NCBI RefSeq assembly: GCF_014200495.1
Contig: NZ_JACHBY010000009.1
Location: forward strand, 62,001-126,000
DNA length: 64,000 nt
Reading direction: 5' to 3'
From: Mucilaginibacter geliditolerans
Lineage (GTDB): Bacteria; Bacteroidota; Bacteroidia; Sphingobacteriales; Sphingobacteriaceae
How positions within the stretch are numbered: position 1 is the first letter of the stretch; every line of letters starts with the position of its first letter. The notes beneath the pieces are model-generated. The model was not told the DNA's origin, searched no databases, and saw only the letters and a list, made by a program, of their open reading frames with translations. This document shows, piece by piece, positions 55,128 to 63,977 of this stretch. The translations under genes and the position numbers were made by a program.

Positions 55128-55883
55128 ACTGAATCTTCCTGTTATATAATTTTGTGTACGCTGATCGGCTGGATTGGTGAACATTTGCTTGGTATCATCA
55201 AACTCAACCAGTTCGCCCATATAAAAGAACGCTGTCCTGTCGCTTACACGTGCTGCCTGCTGCATATTATGTGTTACAATAATAAGCGTATAATTTGCTT
55301 TTAGCTCATGAAACAATGCCTCAACGCTTGAGGTGGATATAGGATCAAGCGCTGATGTTGGCTCATCAAACAAGATCAGTTCAGGCTGCATGGCAATAGC
55401 GCGTGCAATACACAAACGTTGTTGTTGTCCGCCCGATAGAAAGGTACCTTTTTTATGTAATGAATCCTTAACTTCTTTCCATAAAGCGGCGCTGGTTAAT
55501 GATTTTTCTACAATTACATCTTTATCAGCCTTTGATATTTTAATACCGTTCAGTAAATAACCGGCAATCACATTTTCATAAATGCTCAGATTTGGGAAAG
55601 GGTTAGGGCGCTGAAACACCATGCCTATTTTCGACCGTACATAAATAGCGTTCATGTCATAAACGTTTTCGCCATCAAGCAATATCTTACCTTTTGAGGT
55701 TGCATTTGGTATCAGTTCGTGCATACGGTTAATACCGCGCAAAAATGTTGTTTTACCACAGCCCGAGGGGCCCATAACAGCAATAACCTCATTTTTATTA
55801 ATGCTGATGTTAACATCTTTTACAACATGGTTATCACCAAAATAAGAGTTGTAATTTTCAGCTTTTACAATTGTACTTTCCAT
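55125..55883 (-). CDS. pstB: Phosphate ABC transporter ATP-binding protein PstB
   Basis: 252 aa from the ATG at 55883 (MESTIVKAEN); a longer frame reaches 55955 but lies inside pstA. Walker A GPSGCGKTT, the Q-loop, signature LSGGQQQRLC, Walker B LILFDEPTSALD and the H-loop VTHN are all present. It powers PstCA-mediated phosphate import. Its start lies 19 bases inside pstA. Confidence 0.97.
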   Translation of the reverse strand: MESTIVKAENYNSYFGDNHVVKDVNISINKNEVIAVMGPSGCGKTTFLRGINRMHELIPNATSKGKILLDGENVYDMNAIYVRSKIGMVFQRPNPFPNLSIYENVIAGYLLNGIKISKADKDVIVEKSLTSAALWKEVKDSLHKKGTFLSGGQQQRLCIARAIAMQPELILFDEPTSALDPISTSSVEALFHELKANYTLIIVTHNMQQAARVSDRTAFFYMGELVEFDDTKQMFTNPADQRTQNYITGRFS

Positions 55884-56710
55884 TTTCTTGTTATCACTTT
55901 TGTGATTATGTTTAATATTAAAACGAACATTAATAATATAAATGATGCACCCCATGCCAGGTTGTGCCAGTCGTCATAAGGGCTGGTGGCATAGGTAAAT
56001 ATAAGGTGTGGCAAGCTTTCCATTGGTTTAGTAATGGAGGTTGACAGGTATGGGTTACCAAAAGCAGTGAACAGCAATGGTGCAGTTTCGCCAATAACAC
56101 GTGCTATTGACAGCGTGATACCTGATAATATACCTGCGAAACCGCAAGGCACTATCACCTTTAATATCACCCTGTGATAAGGTACACCTAATGAAAGTGC
56201 CGCTTCTTTTAATGAATCGGGCAGTAACTTCAAGGTTTGCTCTGTCGACCTGATCACGATAGGCAGCATCATGATAGCCAAAGCAACACTACCTGATATG
56301 GCCGAAAATGTACCCAGCGGCTTCACTATCCAGAAGTAAACCACAATACCTACCACAATTGATGGCACACCTTGTAATATATCAACACATAAACCGCTGT
56401 AATAAGCCAGTTTTGTACGTGGGTTTTCACTCAAATAAATGCCTGCTGCCATACCAACCGGTATAGCAACTATGGCCGACATTAATACCATAATGAAACT
56501 ACCCACCAACGCATTGACTATACCACCACCTGGTTCGCCAACGGGTGCAGGTACGTTTGTTAAAAAGTGCCAGTTAACCTGGAATATACCCTGCTTAATA
56601 ATATACAGCAGTATAATTATTAAAGGCACCACCATTATAAAGGCAAAAAACACAATTATCCCCTTAAAAATTACGCTCTTGGTATTTCTGAATCCTATTT
56701 TTGCTTCCAT
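55865..56710 (-). CDS. pstA: Phosphate ABC transporter permease PstA
   Basis: 281 aa, six membrane helices. The PstA signature region (ESLRSALPNQ-type EAA loop: STEQTLKLLPDSLKEAALSLGVP, ~160-182) faces PstB. It pairs with PstC to form the phosphate channel. It begins 6 bases after pstC and overlaps pstB by 19 bases, so the three are co-translated. Confidence 0.97.
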   Translation of the reverse strand: MEAKIGFRNTKSVIFKGIIVFFAFIMVVPLIIILLYIIKQGIFQVNWHFLTNVPAPVGEPGGGIVNALVGSFIMVLMSAIVAIPVGMAAGIYLSENPRTKLAYYSGLCVDILQGVPSIVVGIVVYFWIVKPLGTFSAISGSVALAIMMLPIVIRSTEQTLKLLPDSLKEAALSLGVPYHRVILKVIVPCGFAGILSGITLSIARVIGETAPLLFTAFGNPYLSTSITKPMESLPHLIFTYATSPYDDWHNLAWGASFILLMFVLILNIITKVITRKWKVQL

Positions 56711-56716
56711 GAGTGA

Positions 56717-57631
56717 TTAATTGTTAGTGAATTTTGTGATGATCCTTTTGCCTATCAGGTTAATTACAACCGTTACAAAAAACAGTACCAAACCCAATTC
56801 AATCAGTGCCGATAGGTATTCGGTATGATCAGCTTCGGTAAACTCATTTGCTATAACGCTGGCCATGGTATTACCCGGACCAAAAATAGCGTTCTTAATA
56901 CTATCGGCCACGGCACTGGTATTACCAATAAGCATGGTAACAGCCATGGTTTCGCCCAAAGCCCTGCCTAATGATAACAGTACACCCGCAAATAAACCCG
57001 AGCGTGTGTAAGGCATAATTACACTTTTTATAACCTCAAAACGGGTTGCACCCAAAGCATAAGCACCTTCTTTTAATGGCGATGGTACCATGCGGATAAG
57101 GGTTATACCTAATGATGCAGCATAGGGGATGATCATTACGGCCAGAATAATTGATGAAGTAAATACACCAATACCATAAGGGGCTACGCCTATTTTCATT
57201 TCGAAAGTGCGCATAACAGGCACCAATACAAACAATCCCCAAAAACCATAAATGATAGATGGTACCGCAGCTATCAGTTCAATAGCATTTTTCAACAGAT
57301 CAGATAGCCAGCCCTTAGGGTTATACTCGCCCAGGTAAATGGAAATAGCGTATGAAAATGGTATTGAAATAATCAGCGCGATAAATGATGTAAGCAGGGT
57401 ACCTACTAAAAATGGATATGCACCGTAAATATTACTTACCGGGTCCCATACCTTTCCCCATAAAAACCCTATACCTAATGCTTTAATTGATGGTAATGAC
57501 TCCAGAATAAGTGTAGCCAGCACGCCTAATATAATAAGCACCAGCAAAACACTCATGGCTATCAATATCTTCCTAAATATGGTTTCCCATTTAAGCTGAC
57601 TGTTAGAGAGGTTTAATCTTTTATTTTCCAC
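56717..57631 (-). CDS. pstC: Phosphate ABC transporter permease PstC
   Basis: 304 aa, six membrane helices. The EAA-type loop (ITLIRMVPSPLKEGAYALGATRFEVIKSV, ~180-205) and the SLGRALGETMAV motif place it as PstC. It follows pstS after a 126-base gap containing a hairpin (57659-57757). Confidence 0.97.
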   Translation of the reverse strand: MENKRLNLSNSQLKWETIFRKILIAMSVLLVLIILGVLATLILESLPSIKALGIGFLWGKVWDPVSNIYGAYPFLVGTLLTSFIALIISIPFSYAISIYLGEYNPKGWLSDLLKNAIELIAAVPSIIYGFWGLFVLVPVMRTFEMKIGVAPYGIGVFTSSIILAVMIIPYAASLGITLIRMVPSPLKEGAYALGATRFEVIKSVIMPYTRSGLFAGVLLSLGRALGETMAVTMLIGNTSAVADSIKNAIFGPGNTMASVIANEFTEADHTEYLSALIELGLVLFFVTVVINLIGKRIITKFTNN

Positions 57632-57658
57632 AGAATTTTGGGTTTTTTTGTTAATTGA

Positions 57659-57757
57659 GCTAAAAGCCTAAAGCAGAAAGCGAAAAGTTGGAAGCATTAA
57701 TACTGCTCTTATACTTTTAACTTTCTGCTTTTAGCTTTCTGCTTTTAAGCTTTTAGC
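57659..57757. repeat. Long imperfect hairpin in the pstS-pstC gap
   Basis: AGCTAAAAGCCTAAAGCAGAAAGCG... on the left is mirrored by ...AACTTTCTGCTTTTAGCTTTCTGCTTTTAAGCTTTTAGCC on the right. On the mRNA it would end at the pstS stop, a place where a strong hairpin can stabilise the upstream message and raise PstS over the membrane subunits. Confidence 0.7.
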
Positions 57758-58798
57758 CTATAAAATTGCTTTACCGTCGTAAGTAGCTGATTTTAATACT
57801 GCTTCAGCAGCTTTAACAGCAGCTTTTGAAAGCGGCGCATAGTTTAAAGGCGCACAAAAAGCTTGTCCCTGGTGAATATTCCACCATAACAATTTCACTA
57901 ATGCAGTAGCTCTTTCTTTTGAGCGGCTGTTATAGTTTTGCTCTTTGTATATTAAAGCCCAGGTAAAGCTGGCAATAGGGTAACCTTTAGGGTTGTCAGT
58001 ATCAGTGATTGATACTTTAGTATCCGCAGGGATAACTACATTACTTGCTAAAGTTGTTGCTCCAATTTCAGGGGTAATAAATTTACCGCTTTTGTTTTGG
58101 ATGTTAGCAAAAGGCATTTTGTTTTGCTTAGCATAAGCTAGCTCAACATAACCTATAGCACCTGGTGTTTGTTTAACTAAACCAGCAACACCTTCGCTGC
58201 CTTTACCGCCTAAACCGGCTGGCCAGTTAACAGCACTTGCTTTACCTACTTTTTTAGCCCAATCAGGGTTAACTTTAGTTAAGTAATCGGTAAAGATGAA
58301 TGAAGTACCACTACCGTCAGAACGGTGGATAACTACGATTGGAAGCTCAGGTAAATTAACACCTTTGTTGGAAGCTTTAATTTCAGCAGCATTCCAGCTA
58401 GTGATTTTACCAAGGTAAATGTCAGCCAGATCTTTACCAGTAAGGTTTAAAGCAGCGCTTACACCAGGGATGTTATAGGTTACTACAACGGCACCTGAGG
58501 TCATTGGGATATGCAGAACCGGGGCACTTATTTTGGCTGTTTGATCAGCATTCAAGGGGGCATCTGAATCACCAAAATCAACTGTTTTGTTTGTTAACTG
58601 CAATATACCACCACCTGATCCGATTGACTGGTAGTTAACCTTAGAGGCTGTATACTGAGAAAACATTTTTGAAAAAAGCGGGTAAACAAATGTGCTACCG
58701 GCACCTAATAAGGTGTTATCCTGTGCCGAAGCTGCCATTGTCATACATGATGCTGCTAATGCAACAACCGCTAACTTTAAACTTTTCATTACTTTCAT
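57758..58798 (-). CDS. pstS: Phosphate-binding protein PstS
   Basis: 346 aa with a signal peptide (MKVMKSLKLAVVALAAS...ASAQ). Phosphate-binding segments are all present: GAGSTFVYPLFSKM (~32-45), YQSIGSGGGI (~55-64), FGDSDAPL and RSDGSGTSFIFTDYL (~158-172). It captures phosphate in the periplasm and passes it to PstCA. It is the second gene of the minus-strand phosphate run, 33 bases after the porin. Confidence 0.96.
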   Translation of the reverse strand: MKVMKSLKLAVVALAASCMTMAASAQDNTLLGAGSTFVYPLFSKMFSQYTASKVNYQSIGSGGGILQLTNKTVDFGDSDAPLNADQTAKISAPVLHIPMTSGAVVVTYNIPGVSAALNLTGKDLADIYLGKITSWNAAEIKASNKGVNLPELPIVVIHRSDGSGTSFIFTDYLTKVNPDWAKKVGKASAVNWPAGLGGKGSEGVAGLVKQTPGAIGYVELAYAKQNKMPFANIQNKSGKFITPEIGATTLASNVVIPADTKVSITDTDNPKGYPIASFTWALIYKEQNYNSRSKERATALVKLLWWNIHQGQAFCAPLNYAPLSKAAVKAAEAVLKSATYDGKAIL

Positions 58799-58831
58799 GA
58801 TCTGTTATTTTTTATTATTTGTTTGCTTTTA

Positions 58832-60283
58832 TTATTTACCGAATGTGTAGAAGAAAGTCATTCTGTAAACCAAAGTGTGGTTATCTGGTACATAACCTGC
58901 ATGAGTTGGGTCATACTGAGTTTTGTACTGGGTGAACCAAACGTTTGGCATAAAGTGGATGTTTTTAGCAGGCGTATAATCTAAACCAGCTGTAACAAAT
59001 TGTTCTTTAGTAGTTGGGTCAAATGTGCTGTAACCGTTAGAGTTAACTGAATAAGTAGCAGCATTATTAAATTTAGTATCAGGATTGTAGTTATCGTAAC
59101 GGGCAAAGTAGCTCCATTTGTCTTTAACAATTGTACCACGGATCCAAACTGAAATAGCATTTACTGTTGCATCATCAACTGTTTTATCTGCAGTGTTGAT
59201 CATTGCATTTTTCAGTTTTTGAGTATAAGCTTCAACACCTATAGTAAATGGTTTAGCGTTATACGCTACGAAAATTTTGAACATGTTATGCTCTTGCGGG
59301 TCAATAGTACCTGACGCAACAGCTGAACTTGCTATAGAAGATGAAGTTTGTGCATAATCTGCATATAAATCAACGTACAATTTCTTGTCAAGGAATTTAG
59401 CCCAAAGGTCACCGTAAAATATTTTGAAGAAACCAGTGTTAGGGTTAGGGTTTGTAGGGCTAACAGCACTGTTAGGGTTGTAAACAGTAGTTAAGTTTGA
59501 TTGTGTGTTATCACCTATCATGAATACATAACCAAAGTTTTTAGTTTTAGGATCAAAAGTACCTTGTAAAGCTGCACCTACATCATAAGAGTTATTTTTG
59601 TGAAAGTCAGTGATTGTTCTTTCAACTGAACGGTAGCTCCAGGTTGCTTCCGATAGTGAAGTTGGGGCGTTTGTACCAGACTCGTTTAATGCGAAACCAG
59701 GTGTGCTCATTTCACCAATCACGAAGTCAGTACCATTCCAAACTTCTCTAACACGTAAGTTAAAGTTTTTGATGTAGAATGACATTCTGCCGTCAGCAAG
59801 GTTATCACCGTTAACAACAGATGAAGTTGCTGTAGTTGGAGCAGTGTTTTCATTTGGCTCAGCTGCCAATAACACTTCAGCCTTGAATTTCTTGTTGATA
59901 TCGTAATCGTAACCTAAATAAATACGACGGAACTGGAAAGCATTTCTGCCGGTTGGTGTTTGGTAATAGTTGTTTTCTTTACCTTGTGCTGATGTAAGCG
60001 GTGGAGCATGTTGTACGTAGTAAGCATCGCCGAATGCATAACCCCATATTCTTCTTTGTGGGTGCCATGCGGTATCAACTGCATCATCTGCTTTTACTGC
60101 TGCAACTGTAGCAGTGTTTTTCAGACTCGCATTCAATGTAGCTGCTGAATCTTTTTTAGCAACTTCTTTTTTATGCAAAGTTTCAACCGATGCATAGGTT
60201 GTTGTTTGCGCGTTAACAGTAAAGCCTGTAATTAACAATCCTGTTAATAAAGCAGTACTAAGTTTCGTAAACGTTTTTTTCAT
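58832..60283 (-). CDS. Putative phosphate-selective porin (OprP/OprO-like barrel)
   Basis: 483 aa with a signal peptide ending at VNAQ (~26). An N-terminal linker and coiled region (~27-70) is followed by long strands typical of a 16-stranded barrel (AFQFRRIYLGYDYDINKKFKAEVLL, NFNLRVREVW, ...HTLVYRMTFFYTFGK with the final aromatic-rich strand). It sits directly upstream of pstS, which suggests it lets phosphate through the outer membrane. Its specificity is inferred from position and barrel type. Confidence 0.85.
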   Translation of the reverse strand: MKKTFTKLSTALLTGLLITGFTVNAQTTTYASVETLHKKEVAKKDSAATLNASLKNTATVAAVKADDAVDTAWHPQRRIWGYAFGDAYYVQHAPPLTSAQGKENNYYQTPTGRNAFQFRRIYLGYDYDINKKFKAEVLLAAEPNENTAPTTATSSVVNGDNLADGRMSFYIKNFNLRVREVWNGTDFVIGEMSTPGFALNESGTNAPTSLSEATWSYRSVERTITDFHKNNSYDVGAALQGTFDPKTKNFGYVFMIGDNTQSNLTTVYNPNSAVSPTNPNPNTGFFKIFYGDLWAKFLDKKLYVDLYADYAQTSSSIASSAVASGTIDPQEHNMFKIFVAYNAKPFTIGVEAYTQKLKNAMINTADKTVDDATVNAISVWIRGTIVKDKWSYFARYDNYNPDTKFNNAATYSVNSNGYSTFDPTTKEQFVTAGLDYTPAKNIHFMPNVWFTQYKTQYDPTHAGYVPDNHTLVYRMTFFYTFGK

Positions 60284-60583
60284 GTCGTGATAATCTTAAT
60301 TAATTTCTTCAAAGGTGCGGCGGCAAGGTTACCTTAGTATTAAGGATTGATTAACATTTGGTAATGTTATTTAAATATTAAGTCAATGAAAAAGACATAC
60401 TATAAGTTAAAATATAGTACTTTAAAATTAAACCGACACGCATTATAATATTGATTATAAGCTTATTACAACCAATGTTAATGATTTACAATTTCTTCAT
60501 ACAGAATTAACATAGCATAATATTTGCTTAATGTGTGCTTAACAAACGGGACTTAATTTAGCGCTCTTAATAATATAAGGTAC
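60284..60583. promoter_or_regulatory. Divergent regulatory region between the porin/pst operon and the DUF47 gene
   Basis: 300 bases of AT-rich DNA. It holds one perfect inverted repeat, TAACATT-TGGT-AATGTTA (60352-60369), and further TTAACA/TGTTAA elements near 60475-60510. Two phosphate-related transcripts diverge from it, so a PhoB-type regulator site is plausible. No clear E. coli-like Pho box was identified. Confidence 0.5.
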
Positions 60584-61222
60584 ATGAGCAGCTTTTTCCA
60601 GAACTATTTTTTAAACGGAGCTCAGTTTTTTAATTTATTCGACCAGGCAGCCAAAAACGTGGTTGAAATGGCTCAGCTGCTGGTAAATGCAGTAAATGTT
60701 AACGATGCAACGGAACGTGAGGTGGTTTTTAAACAGATAGACCGGCTTGAAAACGTTGGTGATGACATCACCCATAAAATTTACCTGGCACTTGATAAAG
60801 TAGTTTTTACCCCGCTAAACCGTAAAGACATACATACCCTGGCATCAGCCATTGATGATGTTGCCGATTATATACATGAAGCCAGCGAACGCATGTACCT
60901 GTATCATATTGTGGAGTTTGTACCTGCCATAAAAGATATAGCCAATATTATATTAAGCGCCAGCATCGAGATCGAGAGATCAGTAAACCTGTTGCGGAGC
61001 AATAAGCAAAGCGAGGTGCTTGCCTCATGCAGGATAATAAAAGATTACGAACACCAATCAGACCAGATCTATTACAACTCCCTGGCCAACCTGTTTGCTA
61101 ATGAAAAAGATGCTATCAACCTTATAAAATACCGCGAAATACTGCATTCACTGGAAACTACCACCAATAAATGCAAAAACGCTACCGAAGTATTGCAGGC
61201 TATATTGGTGAATAGTTATTAA
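60584..61222 (+). CDS. DUF47/PhoU-like phosphate-transport accessory protein
   Basis: 212 aa, all-helical, with PhoU-like motifs (EREVVFKQIDRLENVGDDITHKI, ~45-67; IKDYEHQSDQIYYN, ~148-161). DUF47 genes usually precede a Pit-type phosphate transporter gene; no pit gene follows here. It is divergent from the pst operon and may be part of the same response. Confidence 0.85.
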   Translation: MSSFFQNYFLNGAQFFNLFDQAAKNVVEMAQLLVNAVNVNDATEREVVFKQIDRLENVGDDITHKIYLALDKVVFTPLNRKDIHTLASAIDDVADYIHEASERMYLYHIVEFVPAIKDIANIILSASIEIERSVNLLRSNKQSEVLASCRIIKDYEHQSDQIYYNSLANLFANEKDAINLIKYREILHSLETTTNKCKNATEVLQAILVNSY

Positions 61223-61236
61223 TAGTGAGTCCTCCC

Positions 61237-61318
61237 ATTGTCATTCTGAACGTAGTGAAGAACCTATCCGCCGGTATTAACGCGTGCTAAGATTCTTCAC
61301 TCCGTTCAGAATGACAAT
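61237..61318. repeat. ATTGTCATTCTGAACGTAGTGAAGAA hairpin
   Basis: The 26-base arms (61237-61262 and 61293-61318) pair with few mismatches around a ~30-base loop. It is the clearest copy of the GTCATTCTGA family (others at 22739 and 36187). Confidence 0.85.
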
Positions 61319-61342
61319 ATTTTTTTTCAGACCTTTGCCTGC

Positions 61343-61954
61343 ATGACAACCACCGAACAAAAATATCAATCACTTACCAAACTGGCTGCCGGAGATTTCC
61401 AGGCTTTTTTATATGATTGCGATGGCACATTGGCCGACAACATGGGCATGCACAAAAAAACCTATGTACGTGTAGCTGCCGATGATGGTGTATTGATAGA
61501 TGCTACCCTGGTTGATGAACTGGCTGGCTGGCCCGTGGTAAGGGTTGTGGAAGAAATAAACAAACGCTATAACAGCTCTTTCGACCCACATACTTTTGCA
61601 GAGCAAAGGGAACGCATATTCTTTAATGAATTTATTGAGCAAACCCAACCTATTGAGTATGTGGTAAACCACTTAAAGGCGCACGCCGGGAAAGTGAAAA
61701 TAGGTATAGTATCGGGCGGTGTACGTGAAACCGTTGAAAAAACGCTCAGCGTATTAGGCATTGCCGATATACCTGATACTCTGGTTTGCGCCGGTGAAAC
61801 CCCACACGGCAAACCCTACCCCGATCCATTTTTAGCTGCCGCCGAAAAACTTGGCGTTGCACCCGAACATTGCCTTGTTTTTGAAGATGGCGAAGCTGGT
61901 ACCCTGGCCGCCGAAGCCGCAGGTATGAAGTGGATCAGGATTGATAAGGTGTAA
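61343..61954 (+). CDS. HAD-superfamily hydrolase (beta-phosphoglucomutase-like)
   Basis: 203 aa. HAD motifs DCDGTLADNMGMH (~26-38; nucleophile D26, acid D28), VSGG (~128), a conserved Lys in THGKPYPDP-like PHGKPYPDPF (~156), and EDGEAG (~176). The small helical cap suits sugar-phosphate or nucleotide substrates. It is followed 24 bases later by a Crp/Fnr regulator gene, but a link is not known. Confidence 0.88.
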   Translation: MTTTEQKYQSLTKLAAGDFQAFLYDCDGTLADNMGMHKKTYVRVAADDGVLIDATLVDELAGWPVVRVVEEINKRYNSSFDPHTFAEQRERIFFNEFIEQTQPIEYVVNHLKAHAGKVKIGIVSGGVRETVEKTLSVLGIADIPDTLVCAGETPHGKPYPDPFLAAAEKLGVAPEHCLVFEDGEAGTLAAEAAGMKWIRIDKV

Positions 61955-61978
61955 ACCTATTGTCGGGCAAGAAAAGCT

Positions 61979-62569
61979 ATGCAACATCACTTTGATATTT
62001 ACAGGCAGGCAATAACAGGGCTCAACCCCAATATTACAGATAAAGAATGGGATTATTTTCAAAGTGGCCTTACCATACAAACACTTAAAGCCCGCGAATT
62101 TTACATTGAAGCTGGTAAAAAGAACCACCAACTGGGCTTTTTGATCAGCGGACTTATCAGGATTTACTTTATTAATCCCCTCGGCGAAGACATCACCATT
62201 TCATTTGTGAAGGAAAACGAATACGCCACCGATTATACTTCACTCATCACAGAAACGCCAAGCAGGTATAATTTCCAATGCCTTGAACCAGGCATCATCA
62301 TCAGTCAGCCTTATGCGCATATACAAAAAGGTTACGACCGTTATGCTGGTTTTGAAAGATATGGCCGTTTAATAGCCGAAGAAGTGCTCAAAATGCAGCA
62401 AAAAAGAATTGAAAGCTTTCAGTTTGATAATGCAGAACAACGCTATCTCGACTTTATAAAACAGAACCCCGATCTGTTTAACCGCATTTCACTCACCCAC
62501 CTCTCTTCCTACCTCGGCATTGAGCGCCCCTCGCTAAGCCGCATCAGAAAAAAGATAGTGGGCCTGTAA
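61979..62569 (+). CDS. Crp/Fnr-family transcriptional regulator
   Basis: 196 aa. An N-terminal cyclic-nucleotide-binding-like beta-barrel (~25-120; GFLISGLIRIYFINPLGEDITISFVKENEYATDY) precedes a C-terminal HTH (~165-195; ISLTHLSSYLGIERPSLSRIRKKI). There are no Cys for an Fe-S cluster. Effector unknown. In Bacteroidota many such genes are single and regulate adjacent unlinked genes. Confidence 0.85.
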   Translation: MQHHFDIYRQAITGLNPNITDKEWDYFQSGLTIQTLKAREFYIEAGKKNHQLGFLISGLIRIYFINPLGEDITISFVKENEYATDYTSLITETPSRYNFQCLEPGIIISQPYAHIQKGYDRYAGFERYGRLIAEEVLKMQQKRIESFQFDNAEQRYLDFIKQNPDLFNRISLTHLSSYLGIERPSLSRIRKKIVGL

Positions 62570-62704
62570 TTTTGTAACATATGTTTCAGGTGCAGGCTTT
62601 ACAAATAGCCTAACTTTATGTAAATCAAATCGAAAGCTTGCTTTTCATATATACCGTTAAAGCAAGCAGGTTTTAATAATCACTCCCACTAAACAATTAA
62701 TTGT

Positions 62705-63118
62705 ATGATGACCTCTATCTCAAAATTAATGTGCGGTATTACTATTTTAACCGTGCCCAGTATCGCTTATGGCGGCTATTTCCTTTTAACTGTACTTTCC
62801 GGAAAGGTAAAGATTCCTTTAACCGATTTTCAAAAAGCCATGTTCAGGGCAGGGCACGCGCATGCCGGGGTACTGGTACTGCTTAGCCTGATAGCCCAGC
62901 TACTGCTTGATAATACGCAGATGAGTCCGGGGTTGGATCTCGCTACACGGATTGCCTTTCCGCTGGCAGCTATTTTAATCAGCGGCGGCTTCTTTGCAAG
63001 CGCGGGCGGCAGCGGGCTTACTCAACCCAACAGGTTCATAGTTATATTATATGCAGGGGTGTTGCTTTTAGTTGCCGGGCTTATTGTTTTGGGAGTTGCC
63101 CTGATAAAAAGCAGATAA
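62705..63118 (+). CDS. Small integral membrane protein, unknown
   Basis: 137 aa with four membrane segments (~9-30, 52-70, 82-100, 111-133). It carries the internal motif FRAGHAHAGVLVLLSL, in which two His in a helix could bind metal or heme. I do not recognise a family name. It starts 135 bases after the Crp/Fnr gene. Confidence 0.65.
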   Translation: MMTSISKLMCGITILTVPSIAYGGYFLLTVLSGKVKIPLTDFQKAMFRAGHAHAGVLVLLSLIAQLLLDNTQMSPGLDLATRIAFPLAAILISGGFFASAGGSGLTQPNRFIVILYAGVLLLVAGLIVLGVALIKSR

Positions 63119-63159
63119 AGATTTTGGTTGGCAGCTTGTTCAGGCATAGCGCATAGTTA

Positions 63160-63457
63160 ACTCACCCCGACTTTGCTTCGCTCGTCGCCCCTCTCTCCGC
63201 TTTGCGGAAAGAGGGGTTAACCGCCTGTTCAAGCGCCTACGCCTGAATGTTTTCACCACCGCCTCACCGCCTGTTCAAGCGTCCACGCTTGAATACTTTC
63301 TAATGTAAGCGTCCACGCTTACGTTAAATCATCTTATAGATTTTGTAACGTAAGCATGGACGCTTGAACGGGCAGACGGAACATTAAAATGTATTTACCT
63401 TCTTTCCGCAAAGCGGAGAGAGGGTGGTCAAGCGAAGCGATGACCGGGTGAGTCACC
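63160..63457. repeat. Repeat block: CCCTCTCTCC pair around an AAGCGTCCACGCTT cluster (copy 2)
   Basis: Left unit CTCACCCCGACTTTGCTTCGC...CCCCTCTCTCCGCTTTGCGGAAAGAGGGG (63160-63218) is mirrored by CTTTCCGCAAAGCGGAGAGAGGG...GACCGGGTGAGTCACC (63402-63457). Between them lie TTCAAGCGTCCACGCTTGAA, GTAAGCGTCCACGCTTAC and GTAAGCATGGACGCTTGAAC (63228-63376), the family seen at 29838. No gene is seen in 63119-63464. Confidence 0.85.
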
Positions 63458-63464
63458 CCCGCGT

Positions 63465-63977
63465 TTATTGAAATGCATACTTTATACCCAATCCCGGCGC
63501 AAGGTCAAAAAACGGCCCGCTTGCCAGCTCAATCCTGGGGTTAAGATCCAAACTTACAGCTATAGGTGAATTTGGGATAACATATTCAAGGCCGATAACG
63601 CCATCAGCACCCAATAATATATGGCTGCTGCTATAATATTCATTATCACCATTAAACCGCTGGTAATCACCCTTGCCTACGCCCCCTATATGCGCGCCGA
63701 ATCCATAATAAAATTTCAACTCAGGTACATTAAATGCTTCCTGATTTATCTCATACAGACCGGTTACTACTACCCCATGGCTCCTGAAACCCAGTATGCC
63801 TTCATATGATATATTGTCTGTGGCAAAATACTTTCCGGATATCCCGTCCTCATAACCGCCAAACTTTAAGCCAGCGGCAATTGTATAGTTTGATGCGTTT
63901 TGAGTTTGCGCCTGAGACCGTGTTGTGATCAATAAAAAAGAAACTAAAACAGCTAATGATAATACCAGTTTTTTCAT
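63465..63977 (-). CDS. Outer-membrane beta-barrel-like protein, unknown
   Basis: 170 aa. The signal peptide ends near SQAQT (~23). The mature part is short and beta-rich: AAGLKFGGYEDGISGKYF, ISYEGILGFRSHGVVVTGLYEINQ, ELKFYYGFGAHIGG, and a final aromatic strand APGLGIKYAFQ. It resembles the small PorT-like barrels but no function is known. The start is at 63977. Confidence 0.75.
   Translation of the reverse strand: MKKLVLSLAVLVSFLLITTRSQAQTQNASNYTIAAGLKFGGYEDGISGKYFATDNISYEGILGFRSHGVVVTGLYEINQEAFNVPELKFYYGFGAHIGGVGKGDYQRFNGDNEYYSSSHILLGADGVIGLEYVIPNSPIAVSLDLNPRIELASGPFFDLAPGLGIKYAFQ

Noticed and set aside
60352..60369. Perfect palindrome called as a proven PhoB box
   Set aside because: It does not match the known direct-repeat Pho box, so only an unspecified regulator site is claimed.
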